Assembly (NCBI GenBank): GCA_045539475.1
Contig: JAZQFJ010000027.1
Span: 1 to 64,000 of the forward strand
DNA from: SIG480 sp045539475
GTDB lineage: Bacteria; Bacillota; Clostridia; Oscillospirales; JAAYXM01
Length of the DNA stretch: 64,000 nt
Direction: 5' to 3'
Part shown: piece by piece, positions 42,779-52,854 of the stretch
How positions within the stretch are numbered: the first letter of the stretch is position 1
How the letters are laid out: each line of letters opens with the position of its first letter
The notes under the pieces: generated by a model
Seen by the model: only the letters and a program-made list of their open reading frames with translations
Database searches by the model: none
What the model was told of the DNA's origin: nothing
Position numbers and translations under genes: made by a program

Positions 42779-45700
42779 TTATTTTATATAATCAAGTATC
42801 CGCTTGATAAGAACCGCAACTTCAGCTCTTGTAGTATAGTCCGTCGGTGCAATGCGTCCGTTCTTTCCGTTTACAAGACCTGCGGAGATGAGCGCAGAAA
42901 CTGCTTTTTCGGCATAGTCTGAAACGGTGTCGTAGTCGGGGTATTGCGGTTCGTCATAAATGTCGAACTCTACTCCTGATTTCTGTAATGCGCGGTAGAC
43001 TATCACCATCATATCCTGGCGGGTGATGGTGTTACGCGGTGCGAACTTGTTATCGCCGATACCGGATATAATTCCGTTATTGCGTGCTATTGCAAGCTCG
43101 GATGCGAAATAATCACTCGCAGATACATCCGCAAAGTTTTCAGTGTTATCAGACTCAAGCTTGAACGCACGAACGAGGAGCAATGCGAAGTCTGCGCGCG
43201 TGATGTTGTTTGCGGGCGAGAACGTGCCCCCTGACGTGCCTTTTATTATTCCATCAGCCGCAAGCTCATTTATCGCATCAGCCGCCCAAGCGTGGTTAGA
43301 GAGGTCTGTGAAACGGATACTATCCGTTTCACCCGACGCGTCGGGTGCGGTTTCGCCGCCATTCTGAACATTGTCTTTTTCATCGGTGTTTTCCGTATCG
43401 TCCGGCGTTGTTTCTGTATCAGGTGTCGGTGCGGCACCGCCTCCGCCACCGCCGCCACCGGCGGGTGTGTCGGTCGTTCCTGTCTCAGGCGTTTCCGTTT
43501 TATCTGATGATGAGCCTCCGGTTGTCGAGCCGTAAACCTCAACAACAAACCAGACCGTGCTTTCGCGTCCGTAAGCATCACGTGCTGTAACAGCAACGTT
43601 GTTTTTGCCGACCTGTGATGCACTCGGTTTCCATGAAACTTCCCCTGTTTCGGAGTTTATGCTTGCTCCTCTCGGAAGTGAAGTTCCGATATAAGTAATC
43701 GTTTTGTCATCATCTGCTCGGCTTTGGGCTTTCACGCTCACCTTAATTGTGCTTCCCGCACTTGTTGAGTAAGCGTCCGGCATATCCGCAAAAACAGGAT
43801 CATAGTCTTCCGAATACGACATCGGAATTTTGGCATTCTGTCCTTCTGCAATGTTGAAAACATAGCCCCTTGAAAAATCATATTTATCTACATATTTTCT
43901 GATAAGCGTTGTGTTTCCGAGACTGAGTTTTATATCGGTTCCGTTTTTCTCGGCCTTTTCAATCCGATATGAGGCGTTTCTTGCGAGCTCACCGTTGTCA
44001 ACATGCACCACTCTTCCCAGTAAATCTGCAAGCTCTGCATCGCTTACATCCAAATCCGGAGTAATAACAATTTCGTTTTCAAACTCAAGAGCTTTTGTGA
44101 ACGATTTTACGGTACCGGTAATTGCCGGCTTTGCGAAGGCTTGCGTTCCAAGAATGTCTCCGTCATTGATATAGCTGTACGTATTTTCGCCGTTCTGTAA
44201 CGTATATACACCCACAAAGCCTCTGAATGCAAGCTTTTCTCCGCCATCAAGCTCTATCTCATATGTAACGGTATTATTTGTTGCATAAAGGATATAGTCG
44301 ACTCTGCCATTTTTGTGTGTTACCTTTACTGCTCTGTGAACATCACCTTCATTTTCCGTCCCGGCTGTGATATTCATTTCAAGCTCATCGCTTGATGTGA
44401 GATATCGTTCCGAGCGGTACGGTTCGAGAACAGTTGTAAACACGGTATCGAGATTTTCTCCACTGTGCCTTAACAAAACATACTTCAACTTCTCAACCGG
44501 CTTGTTAGCTGCCGTCTGCGGAGGCAACCCGTCCGCAATTGCGACATCTGCGCTTATACCTTCTTTTATATTGCTCTCATTGAGCACCGTCATACGAAGA
44601 TGAATGTTTTTATTGTTCTTTATCATATTGCGATAGTCTTTGATTGCAAAGTCAACTTCAAACTTATTCTCCGGAGAAGCATCCCGGTCAACATTTTTAA
44701 ACCACGTATATCCGCGCGGATACTGAAGCTTAGACGTATCATTCCAATCGGATAAAGGATCTTCACCAAACGGCACATCTTCACCTGCATATGATCCGAT
44801 GTAGTTTCCGTTTTCATCAGTCTGAGGAACCAACTCAAGCCCCGTTGTCTCTGCAACAGCATTCGACTGCGTATGCATACTATATGTATGCACATCCCCG
44901 CCGAGAACCCTGAAGAAGTCAACAGCATAAGAGTTCGCATCATCAACTTTTATATAAACAACACTTCTTCTGTATGCATCAACCTTCGTCGGATAGACAT
45001 AGCTTGTATCCACATCCATTACCTGAACATTGTCTTCTGCATCAAAATGCATCGTTTTTCCTCGAGGCTCATCATTTACACTTTGTTGAACCTCATCAAC
45101 CAAAACAGTGTTGTGAGAAATGGTTGTATCAACCCATTGCACACGATTCGGCTGTGAACTGGTCATTTCCGGATATCCGAGGTCAGGCATAAGATTCACG
45201 CCAAAAGCCACCATACCGAGATTCAATGCGTCTGCATGTCCATGCTTGTTTGCCGTACCGAAATACATCCATGCAGCACGCCGTGTGTTCTCTTCGGTCT
45301 GAGATGTTCCCTGATAAATATGTCCGTCCTTAAGTGCCGCAAAGCCAAATCCGGACATAAGCTCAGATTTGTACTTCAGCGTTCCGTAGGTATCTATAAT
45401 CTCCTGAACCTCATCCGCAAGACGCTCCGGATCCTTCACTGTTATGTCATAGTATAATCCGGCTGTGCTGTTGCCATTCACTTCATAGGCTGCCTGAGCA
45501 AAAATGGGATCTCCCGTCTCCGAAAAAGCTTTGATGTAGTATCTCAGTCTTATCCAGTGCTGTGCTATGGCTGTATTGCCTGTATCTCCTATCGCCGGAG
45601 AGAAATACGATACCATAAGAGGAAGGTTTGCATAAAACATTTTCACAAATTTGGGATGATTAAACATATCTGCCGATTGATATTTCTCATACCCCAAAAG

Positions 45701-48700
45701 AACATCATTTACATCGCTGATATATCCCAGCCAGTTTACATTGTATGATGAAGCTTCATCGCCTTGTCCGTCGTGGCATATAGTATCAATAAGGACCTCA
45801 TTTATACTGCCTCCCGTTGCCGGATCCGCGTCCCAACCTGTAGCCATAAGATAGTCGATCCACTCTTTACTTTCGGGCATAGAATCCAACACAACAGCTG
45901 CGACTGCATTCATCTTCTGAGGAAAACCAAAATTCCCCTCGACACTTTTGTCAACAAGTCCGGAAAGTGCCGTACGTATCAGACCATCTTCGATATTTGC
46001 ACGTATCTGTGAAGCATTTTCCTTTGAATAATGCATCTTAGTTGTTTTTCTTTTTTCGGCAATATATTTCAAAACCTCCGGGTCATCATACATATCATAG
46101 ACCATATCATAATCCGTAATATAATCAATCAACATTGTCGATTCCCAGATACATCCTACTATTTTGCCTCTTTGCAAGCCTCCCTGCGAATTATAGAAAA
46201 CAGGGCAATGCTGATTAAGGTTATACCTGGGGTAAAAATCCGCGAGTCTGTCAAGCAATATTGCCGCAACTCTTCCGTATTTTTTCTCTCCCGTGTAGAA
46301 ATATGCCTTTGCGCAATCATTAATCGCATTGTAAACGAATCCCTGAGAAGGGGTAGAATGGTAGTAGTACAGCCAATGGATATAGTACGAAATATAGGCA
46401 TGACGCTCCATAAATGTATCCGTAATCATATAGGGATTTCCGTTTTCATCATTAGGAATATATCCCCATCCGTCTTCTACACCCCAACGCTCCGTTGTCT
46501 CGCCGGGGCGCAAGAACGGTTCTTTCGGATTTGCAGGATTCTTAACGTTTTCGAGATCCTCGTACATTTCATTGTACAGATATCCGCCCTTAACACCATA
46601 GCCGTAATATGCATACCAGCTCGTAGTGTTTTTCTCTCCCGGAGAAGTGATCGAGGTATCGATCTTTCCTTGTTTGAGAAGCATTTCTCTGTGTGCTTCA
46701 AGAGCCCGAAGCTGGTCAAACTCTCCATATTCATTGAGCCCGAGCTTATAAAAGCTTTCAAAATCGTTTGACGGGAAGAGACGTTTACAATCCGGGCATT
46801 GAACCTTCCACGGTCTGGCAACAGGATCCATTACCCACGCATAACGACCGTGTTTGTTCCGAAGATCTGCCTTACAATATCGGCATGTTTCTATCTCGGG
46901 ATCGCCAAAAGAGCCTGTATCCATTCCTCGAGGCAAGCCTTCAGAAATAATATGTTCATAAAGCGACTCCAGATTAGCAACGTGTTTTTCGGCTTTTTCT
47001 ATATAACCTTTAACCTGAGATTTTGCCCAATCGTACTTTTCCGCATTTTCACGTGCGTTGGCTGCTTTTTCGGCAGTCATATATGTACTTTTAGTTTTTC
47101 CCTCGACAACCGGCAAGGTCACCTCACCGGAAAAGCTTCTTCCGTTATGAACAATCGTATATGAAAACCTTGCATCACCAATTTTAATCGGAGTAATGTT
47201 CAGCTTTTCATCAAGCGTTGCAATCTCAGGAGTAAGTGCTGTCGCTGTTACTGTAGCAATCTCACGATCAAGCAAATTGCCCTTATTGCTTATCGGCTGT
47301 ACATACAACGGGAATGTTTCGTCCTCTGCACCCGTAAAACGGATTCTCGGACTTCCGCCCGCCGTTGCTACGGCAGATGTCATCCCTTCCGGCAAAATAT
47401 CAACGTATATGTAATCCGAAACGGTTACTCCTCTGAATGTGCTTTCAACTTTGATTTTTGCCTTACCGGGCGCTAATGCCGTGAGAATATTTCCTTCAAC
47501 AGTTGCGATATCATCTGTTTCGGATGTGAATACAGTTGTAGAAGAAGCGGTATTTATTATTCTTCCGAGCTTTTCAAATCTCGGTTCCGGAATAAGCTCT
47601 ACCGTGTCATCAACGAACACTTCTTTTCTGTTAATTCTCGCCGTTGTTGATGCTATTGTATCTTCTATAACGGTTATAGGCTTGATATTATCTATCATTT
47701 TTCCGTCAAATGTCGCTCTGAATCCGACCTCTGCATTGCCGGTAGTCAAAGCTTCCATTCTATAAGGATAAACTCCGTTTGTGCCGAACTCATTTGGCGA
47801 TAATTTGTTAAGGCTTATCACATCCTGCGCGGAGGATTCGGAGGTTATGGTATTCCCTGCGTCATATTTTCCGTCTTTGTCAATGCCGAAAATATGAACC
47901 GTCTCATCGGTCATTATCGCTGATACATTTCCTTCGATAACCTCACCTACCGCCATTTCATCCGGAATTTCAACGTTTATTTCAGACAGTATATTTGTTC
48001 CGTTTTTGGGAGTAAGCGTTAACGTATCAAGGTATAAATATCCGTCGACGTAGATTGTTTTTCTCATACGGAAGTATATTTTGTGCTTTCCTTCAGTCAA
48101 GTGGATGGTATTGTAAAATCTTTCTTTATCAATTACCCAAGTTCCTGTTTCTTCACTTCTGCAGCTATGATCTCCCACGAATGTATCGTCAACAAAAATT
48201 GAAAACATCGCTCCGCCAAGGCTGAGTCCACCGACGAGGGAAACCTGATAATCTCCTTCAACCGGCACATCTACCGAAATAGCAAAGGTTGTGTTATTAC
48301 TCGAAGCAGGCCATGTAACCGAGCTTCTGCCCGTAAGCACTGACAGCAAGCTTCTGGTTCCTGCCACTCTCTTTTCATGAACTCTGTTCGTTGATTCATC
48401 TAATATTATTTCATATCCCGGCGTTTCTGTTGGAACTGAGTAATCAGACTTTGCAACCGTTTTTGTAAAGTCAATAACAACCTTTTCCATCTCAGAAACA
48501 ACGGTTATTTTCTTTTGCGCAGATATTGGTTCATTCTTTTCATTTACGGTCGATACTGTAATAATAGCCTCTCCGACAGAAACGGCAGTAATAAGTCCAT
48601 CCTCCGTCACATGCGCGACACTTTCATCAGAGGTTGAATATTCGTATGAGTAATTACCGACATCAATTGGCTTCCCGTCATCCATAACCGCTTTATCCGG

Positions 48701-50596
48701 CACTGCATACTTTGTTTGTCCCACAAGCAATTTTGAGTTTTCTAAGTTAAATGTGATGGCAGAAAGAGCAGGTTTCGGCGTTACTGTAAGCAGCTTTTCT
48801 CCCGCATATGTGCCTGTTAGCGTTGTAATATAAGCCTTAATTGAAACAGTGCCTTCGCTCACCGCTGTTATTTCGCCGGTAGATTCATCTACCGTTGCTA
48901 CATTCGGGTCTGCGCTCTCGTATCTTACGCTATATGACCCTATATCCGGATTTCCGTCTGCTCGCTCAAAAGAAAGAGTTGTATTTGTCTTTCGCATTGA
49001 AGGGATCGGATTGGTTTGAAAATCAAGAACTACATTAACAAAATCGGGATCATCCGCAATTTTTACACTGTCAAGCTTTACCGCTTTGATTTTCATCTGG
49101 CTGTAATTCTTATGTGCATTTTTCTCTTTATTTGTAAAAACAAGGTAATACTCTCCGCTTTCAGAAGCATCAACCGTACCTATGGTAATATATCCTTCTG
49201 TCAAAGCGTAGGGATTATCATCGTCAAAATCGTAATCCGATATCCTATTCTTTGCTGACGCTGCACTTATCTGTGCGTTTTCAACATAGTTAGCAGTGCT
49301 TATCTCAGCATCTGTAAGATTATTCGGAGCTATTACACTCGCTGCTATATCCTTTGCCGGGAAGAAGGCTATTTCAAATGCTCCGCCCAACGTGTCATCT
49401 GTTGAATGTTCAGGGTCGAGTGACAAATAATATCTGCCCTTTTCAGGAACCGTAAGCTTAAATGCTACATATGACGGGTTATAAGAGTTCTTTTTTTGTT
49501 CTAAGTTATACTGTAAGCCGGTTTGTTCGAGGTTCGCCGATGATCCGTTATTATATTCACGGTAACGCTCACCAAATGCCCATACCGCACTTTTTGTTGT
49601 ATCAATGTAATTGCCGTTTAAATATGTGGTATAATTGTCTGTTTTCGGCTCAGTATTCGTAAAATGCGGGATTTTATTTACACCTGCAGCAACATATCCG
49701 GGTTTCGCATAACTGTTTACGACAGGAACCGCATTTGCGTCGCTTGCATATGCACCTTCCTGAAGCTTGACACCTTCGCCTGCAGTAAATCTATAATCAT
49801 ACGAATTGTCCTGTGATTCCAAACCGCTCACTTCGTCAAGGATGAGACGAACCGGATAAAACATACCGGCTCTCTCGTTTTTCACAGCGGCATTCTTTCC
49901 ATTGTAAACAAATATGAGATAATAATCTCCGCCCTCATTTACAGTAACATTTTTTAAGGTCTGCGGCTTTACTGTATCATATGTTGTTGCTTCATATGCG
50001 CCATAAGAATCCACAACTCCGATGCGGTCACTCTGCGGAATCTTCTTAAGTGCTTCCCCGAGCTTACCAATTTGAACTCCGGTCTCTTTAGCAGGCTCAA
50101 CAACTGTTTTTGTGAGGTATATCTCCGTTATTACCCCGTTATCATCCGGAAGATATTCGATAATCGGTCTGTATGTTCCGGGCTTATCAATTTTAATTTT
50201 CAAACCCACTCCGGCAGGAGGAACCTCGGCTGAAATATTATCCGGATTAAAGAATAATGTGCCAATACTCTCATCTGCATTCTTAGGGTGCGTCAGAACT
50301 ATCTCCATACGTTTGTCAGCTGTTTTTAATTGAGAATAGTTATACGGCGCATTCATTGCTACAAATTCCCATGGATCGGAAACGTCTGAAGCTATCTTTC
50401 CATATGTATGTACGTTTGTTTTGCTTCCGCCGGTAACATTCATATCAATGTTACCACTGCCTCCGTGTGCCGCACTGTTGAAAACATAGCGGTAGCTTTG
50501 GCGAACAGCTTCTTCTCCTGTTTCTGCTGCAAATGTTACCGGAACCATTCCAATAATCATTGCCAATGCTAATATCAATGATAAGACTTTTTTCAT
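42779..50596 (-). CDS. Giant cell-surface heparinase II/III-family lyase with Big_2 and SLH domains
   Basis: 2,605 residues from ATG 50596 (GGAGGAGAAAAGAAT upstream). In order: signal peptide (1-24), two copies of the unassigned module (about 25-250, 265-507), Big_2-type Ig domains (520-700), a carbohydrate-binding-like domain (705-865), more Ig domains (872-1165), and a four-cysteine ribbon (CRYC near 1236, CPDC near 1266). Then come the heparinase alpha-helical domain (about 1290-1730) and beta domain with NKHGHADALN near 1783 and SHNTVLVDE near 1826. A putative Ig domain (2264-2356), a Gly/Pro/Thr linker (2363-2425) and three SLH repeats (2429-2605) end it. It should be fixed to the cell wall by SLH binding to pyruvylated wall polymer and cleave uronate glycans outside. 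Its first 500 residues are a near-duplicate of the protein at 36202-38781. Confidence 0.88.
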   Translation of the reverse strand: MKKVLSLILALAMIIGMVPVTFAAETGEEAVRQSYRYVFNSAAHGGSGNIDMNVTGGSKTNVHTYGKIASDVSDPWEFVAMNAPYNYSQLKTADKRMEIVLTHPKNADESIGTLFFNPDNISAEVPPAGVGLKIKIDKPGTYRPIIEYLPDDNGVITEIYLTKTVVEPAKETGVQIGKLGEALKKIPQSDRIGVVDSYGAYEATTYDTVKPQTLKNVTVNEGGDYYLIFVYNGKNAAVKNERAGMFYPVRLILDEVSGLESQDNSYDYRFTAGEGVKLQEGAYASDANAVPVVNSYAKPGYVAAGVNKIPHFTNTEPKTDNYTTYLNGNYIDTTKSAVWAFGERYREYNNGSSANLEQTGLQYNLEQKKNSYNPSYVAFKLTVPEKGRYYLSLDPEHSTDDTLGGAFEIAFFPAKDIAASVIAPNNLTDAEISTANYVENAQISAASAKNRISDYDFDDDNPYALTEGYITIGTVDASESGEYYLVFTNKEKNAHKNYSQMKIKAVKLDSVKIADDPDFVNVVLDFQTNPIPSMRKTNTTLSFERADGNPDIGSYSVRYESADPNVATVDESTGEITAVSEGTVSIKAYITTLTGTYAGEKLLTVTPKPALSAITFNLENSKLLVGQTKYAVPDKAVMDDGKPIDVGNYSYEYSTSDESVAHVTEDGLITAVSVGEAIITVSTVNEKNEPISAQKKITVVSEMEKVVIDFTKTVAKSDYSVPTETPGYEIILDESTNRVHEKRVAGTRSLLSVLTGRSSVTWPASSNNTTFAISVDVPVEGDYQVSLVGGLSLGGAMFSIFVDDTFVGDHSCRSEETGTWVIDKERFYNTIHLTEGKHKIYFRMRKTIYVDGYLYLDTLTLTPKNGTNILSEINVEIPDEMAVGEVIEGNVSAIMTDETVHIFGIDKDGKYDAGNTITSESSAQDVISLNKLSPNEFGTNGVYPYRMEALTTGNAEVGFRATFDGKMIDNIKPITVIEDTIASTTARINRKEVFVDDTVELIPEPRFEKLGRIINTASSTTVFTSETDDIATVEGNILTALAPGKAKIKVESTFRGVTVSDYIYVDILPEGMTSAVATAGGSPRIRFTGAEDETFPLYVQPISNKGNLLDREIATVTATALTPEIATLDEKLNITPIKIGDARFSYTIVHNGRSFSGEVTLPVVEGKTKSTYMTAEKAANARENAEKYDWAKSQVKGYIEKAEKHVANLESLYEHIISEGLPRGMDTGSFGDPEIETCRYCKADLRNKHGRYAWVMDPVARPWKVQCPDCKRLFPSNDFESFYKLGLNEYGEFDQLRALEAHREMLLKQGKIDTSITSPGEKNTTSWYAYYGYGVKGGYLYNEMYEDLENVKNPANPKEPFLRPGETTERWGVEDGWGYIPNDENGNPYMITDTFMERHAYISYYIHWLYYYHSTPSQGFVYNAINDCAKAYFYTGEKKYGRVAAILLDRLADFYPRYNLNQHCPVFYNSQGGLQRGKIVGCIWESTMLIDYITDYDMVYDMYDDPEVLKYIAEKRKTTKMHYSKENASQIRANIEDGLIRTALSGLVDKSVEGNFGFPQKMNAVAAVVLDSMPESKEWIDYLMATGWDADPATGGSINEVLIDTICHDGQGDEASSYNVNWLGYISDVNDVLLGYEKYQSADMFNHPKFVKMFYANLPLMVSYFSPAIGDTGNTAIAQHWIRLRYYIKAFSETGDPIFAQAAYEVNGNSTAGLYYDITVKDPERLADEVQEIIDTYGTLKYKSELMSGFGFAALKDGHIYQGTSQTEENTRRAAWMYFGTANKHGHADALNLGMVAFGVNLMPDLGYPEMTSSQPNRVQWVDTTISHNTVLVDEVQQSVNDEPRGKTMHFDAEDNVQVMDVDTSYVYPTKVDAYRRSVVYIKVDDANSYAVDFFRVLGGDVHTYSMHTQSNAVAETTGLELVPQTDENGNYIGSYAGEDVPFGEDPLSDWNDTSKLQYPRGYTWFKNVDRDASPENKFEVDFAIKDYRNMIKNNKNIHLRMTVLNESNIKEGISADVAIADGLPPQTAANKPVEKLKYVLLRHSGENLDTVFTTVLEPYRSERYLTSSDELEMNITAGTENEGDVHRAVKVTHKNGRVDYILYATNNTVTYEIELDGGEKLAFRGFVGVYTLQNGENTYSYINDGDILGTQAFAKPAITGTVKSFTKALEFENEIVITPDLDVSDAELADLLGRVVHVDNGELARNASYRIEKAEKNGTDIKLSLGNTTLIRKYVDKYDFSRGYVFNIAEGQNAKIPMSYSEDYDPVFADMPDAYSTSAGSTIKVSVKAQSRADDDKTITYIGTSLPRGASINSETGEVSWKPSASQVGKNNVAVTARDAYGRESTVWFVVEVYGSTTGGSSSDKTETPETGTTDTPAGGGGGGGGAAPTPDTETTPDDTENTDEKDNVQNGGETAPDASGETDSIRFTDLSNHAWAADAINELAADGIIKGTSGGTFSPANNITRADFALLLVRAFKLESDNTENFADVSASDYFASELAIARNNGIISGIGDNKFAPRNTITRQDMMVIVYRALQKSGVEFDIYDEPQYPDYDTVSDYAEKAVSALISAGLVNGKNGRIAPTDYTTRAEVAVLIKRILDYIK

Positions 50597-50630
50597 ATTC
50601 TTTTCTCCTCCATACTTGTATCTGAAAGCT

Positions 50631-52658
50631 TTATAAAACACACTCTCTATACGCTCTGCAACGGTAGTATAACGACTTCAGTTGGCAACGAGAGAGCGCA
50701 TCCTGACACTTGATGTCAATCTCATGACCGAACCAGCGAAGCGGTATATAGTATCCCATCATTTTTTGAGAAAGCTCATCTATCTGCTTGAATAACGCAT
50801 GATGGTTTCCATCCGTTCGCAGTGCCTCATGGTACATAACAAAAAGTGTTGTAAGCTCCATACAGTCTCTTCCGTACTTTGCATAATTCAAATCAAGATG
50901 AAGTCTTTCTGAATACGGATCTCCCATACCGATTTTTCCTTGCTGCTCGGGGTTTACCGCTTTTTCTCCGGATGCAGCTTTCCCGATTGACAATACGTAA
51001 TCATGCTCAACAGCTTTCTTCACATCTTCAATCATGGCTATTGCAAGATTGTAAAGACGCACACTTTCCGTTCCTATCTCTGCTGCACGAGAGCCAAGAT
51101 GTTCTTCTTCAGGAAGCGATATTTCAGGTTTTCTTCCGTCCCAATCATTCAAGGTTGTAAGAATACTGAAAGCTCCCCACGCACGCCAGCTTGCACAATA
51201 TTTTCCGGCTTGTTCCATAAGATCATACGCAACTTTCATTTTTTCGGCGTATTTGCCATATCTGTAACGGAAGTAGTCATTTATGATTTTCTCGTAATCT
51301 GCATCAACATTCCAGCAAAGCTCGGCGTATAAAATCTGAGTAAGGTTTTTCGCATCCCAATGAAGCATCGGAACATGCATATACACCATACCTTTAACGC
51401 CACAACGGTGATAAAACTTAAAATCATTTACCATGGTTTTTGTAAAAAGAAACGGTAAATCTTCAAATTTTGATACGTTGTAATATTCATTCAAGCGGAT
51501 TGATACATCTTTCCACCCACGAAGTGCTTCGCTGTATTTGCGGTTAAACTCACAAGAAGTATCATCTATACAATGAGCATAACAGCGGTTTATAGGACAG
51601 AATGATGCGATATCGCTTGAGTTTTTAAGATTTTCCGGAATTTCATTCATCGGCGGAAACAGATCTGAAGTTCCTTCGTATGCAGAAAAGTTAATTTTCA
51701 CACGTCGGTCAAGCTTGCCCTGCTCATACGCATTATCAAGATAAGCTTTTAAATACGAAGCGAGGCGAATGGTGTGGTCTGCACCGTTGCCGAGTTTTTT
51801 GCACTTGTCGCAGGTGCAAATTCCTCCCCATGTATCAAAGCCCCAAATCGCAATGCTGTCAGCCTCATACCACTCATTTTGAGCCTTATCAAGCATCCTT
51901 TCGGCTATATAGGCAAGAAGCTCATCATTGCTGACGCAAAATCCGACACTCTGAGCTTTTTCTTTTGTTTTAACTCCGTTTTCGGGAAGACCGAACCAGT
52001 CAGAATGTTCTTCCCACAAGCTTTTTCCCGAAGGCATCACCTTATCCGGATTCAGCATTTCTTCAAACGGATGCCCGCCGAGAACGAAATTAAAACCAAG
52101 CTTTTTCTGAAGCTTTGCAGTATGCGGACGACGTTGAACTGTATTAAGCTTTTTCCTCGCCATCCACAGCCACAGGAGCTCGGATTCCTTCATCACTCCA
52201 TCAAAAGAATATCCCCGATCAAGAGAGAACGAAGCACTATAATGTTTCGCTTCAGGTATAGTCAAGCTCTCCGTTTTATCAGGAAGTATTTCTTCCCATG
52301 GATTTAGCCAATACACACCTTGCTTTTCGAGAAATTCATATACTCCATACAAAACGCCAATACGACCGTTTCCGTCGATGGTAAGCGTATTCTTCGAAAT
52401 ATGGTATGTAAACTCTTCGCCTTCAACATCTTCGGTTATCGAGAGGATGATATTGAAGTCTTTTCCGGGAAACTCGGATACATTTGCCTCAAAACCCATC
52501 TTTGAAAGATAACTCCACAGCTCCTCCGCTGCAAACGAAACTGTGCAGCGCGTTGCTTTTTCTTTTTCCTTGCGGAAGTTTATCTTCTCCTCTTCATGCG
52601 CCCAAAGGCGGTAGCTTGTATCTGCATTCTTATATGGCAAAACTATTGTAATCTTCAT
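50631..52658 (-). CDS. DUF4838 alpha-glucuronidase-like glycosidase
   Basis: 675 residues, ATG 52658 after GAGGTACAA. The N-terminal ~110 residues form an alpha-glucuronidase N-domain-like fold (IGVLYGVYEFLEKQGVYWLN). The DUF4838 barrel follows (WGFDTWGGICTCDKCKKLG near 275, with KINFSAYEGTSDLFPP near 325). Relatives lie near GH67/GH115-type enzymes and are common in gut glycan loci; activity is unproven. There is no signal peptide, so it acts inside the cell on imported fragments. First gene of the glycan operon, 34 bp before the lyase start. Confidence 0.75.
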   Translation of the reverse strand: MKITIVLPYKNADTSYRLWAHEEEKINFRKEKEKATRCTVSFAAEELWSYLSKMGFEANVSEFPGKDFNIILSITEDVEGEEFTYHISKNTLTIDGNGRIGVLYGVYEFLEKQGVYWLNPWEEILPDKTESLTIPEAKHYSASFSLDRGYSFDGVMKESELLWLWMARKKLNTVQRRPHTAKLQKKLGFNFVLGGHPFEEMLNPDKVMPSGKSLWEEHSDWFGLPENGVKTKEKAQSVGFCVSNDELLAYIAERMLDKAQNEWYEADSIAIWGFDTWGGICTCDKCKKLGNGADHTIRLASYLKAYLDNAYEQGKLDRRVKINFSAYEGTSDLFPPMNEIPENLKNSSDIASFCPINRCYAHCIDDTSCEFNRKYSEALRGWKDVSIRLNEYYNVSKFEDLPFLFTKTMVNDFKFYHRCGVKGMVYMHVPMLHWDAKNLTQILYAELCWNVDADYEKIINDYFRYRYGKYAEKMKVAYDLMEQAGKYCASWRAWGAFSILTTLNDWDGRKPEISLPEEEHLGSRAAEIGTESVRLYNLAIAMIEDVKKAVEHDYVLSIGKAASGEKAVNPEQQGKIGMGDPYSERLHLDLNYAKYGRDCMELTTLFVMYHEALRTDGNHHALFKQIDELSQKMMGYYIPLRWFGHEIDIKCQDALSRCQLKSLYYRCRAYRECVL

Positions 52659-52734
52659 TTGTACCTCACATCCTTAATTGCACAATCATTCCTCTGCTAT
52701 TAGTTTATCATACGTATTCACCTCTGTGTATGAA

Positions 52735-52750
52735 TATTTAGCACTAAATA
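52735..52750. promoter_or_regulatory. Palindromic candidate operator
   Basis: TATTTAGCACTAAATA is a perfect 7-2-7 inverted repeat about 80 bp upstream of the DUF4838 gene, between that gene and the AraC terminator. No good -35/-10 pair was found nearby, as expected for an activator-dependent promoter. Confidence 0.45.
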
Positions 52751-52783
52751 CTGACTTTTTTGAACTGTTTTTGACATTGATAA

Positions 52784-52831
52784 AACAGTACAACCGGTCA
52801 TCGGAACCTACATCCGACCGATTGCACTGTT
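52784..52831 (-). terminator. Terminator of the AraC-family gene
   Basis: Minus strand AACAGTGCAATCGGTC pairs, with two mismatches, with GACCGGTTGTACTGTT, followed by TTATC. It separates the araC gene from the glycan operon behind it. Confidence 0.65.
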
Positions 52832-52854
52832 TCTCTAATCATATTATATTCCGA

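Noticed and set aside
43320..43510. Low-complexity repeat that might be CRISPR or a sequencing artefact
   Set aside because: It is the in-frame Gly/Pro/Thr linker before the SLH domains, with normal codon changes and no spacer structure.
46031..46771. 246-codon plus-strand ORF
   Set aside because: Antisense to the lyase helical domain, no ribosome site, no recognisable domain.
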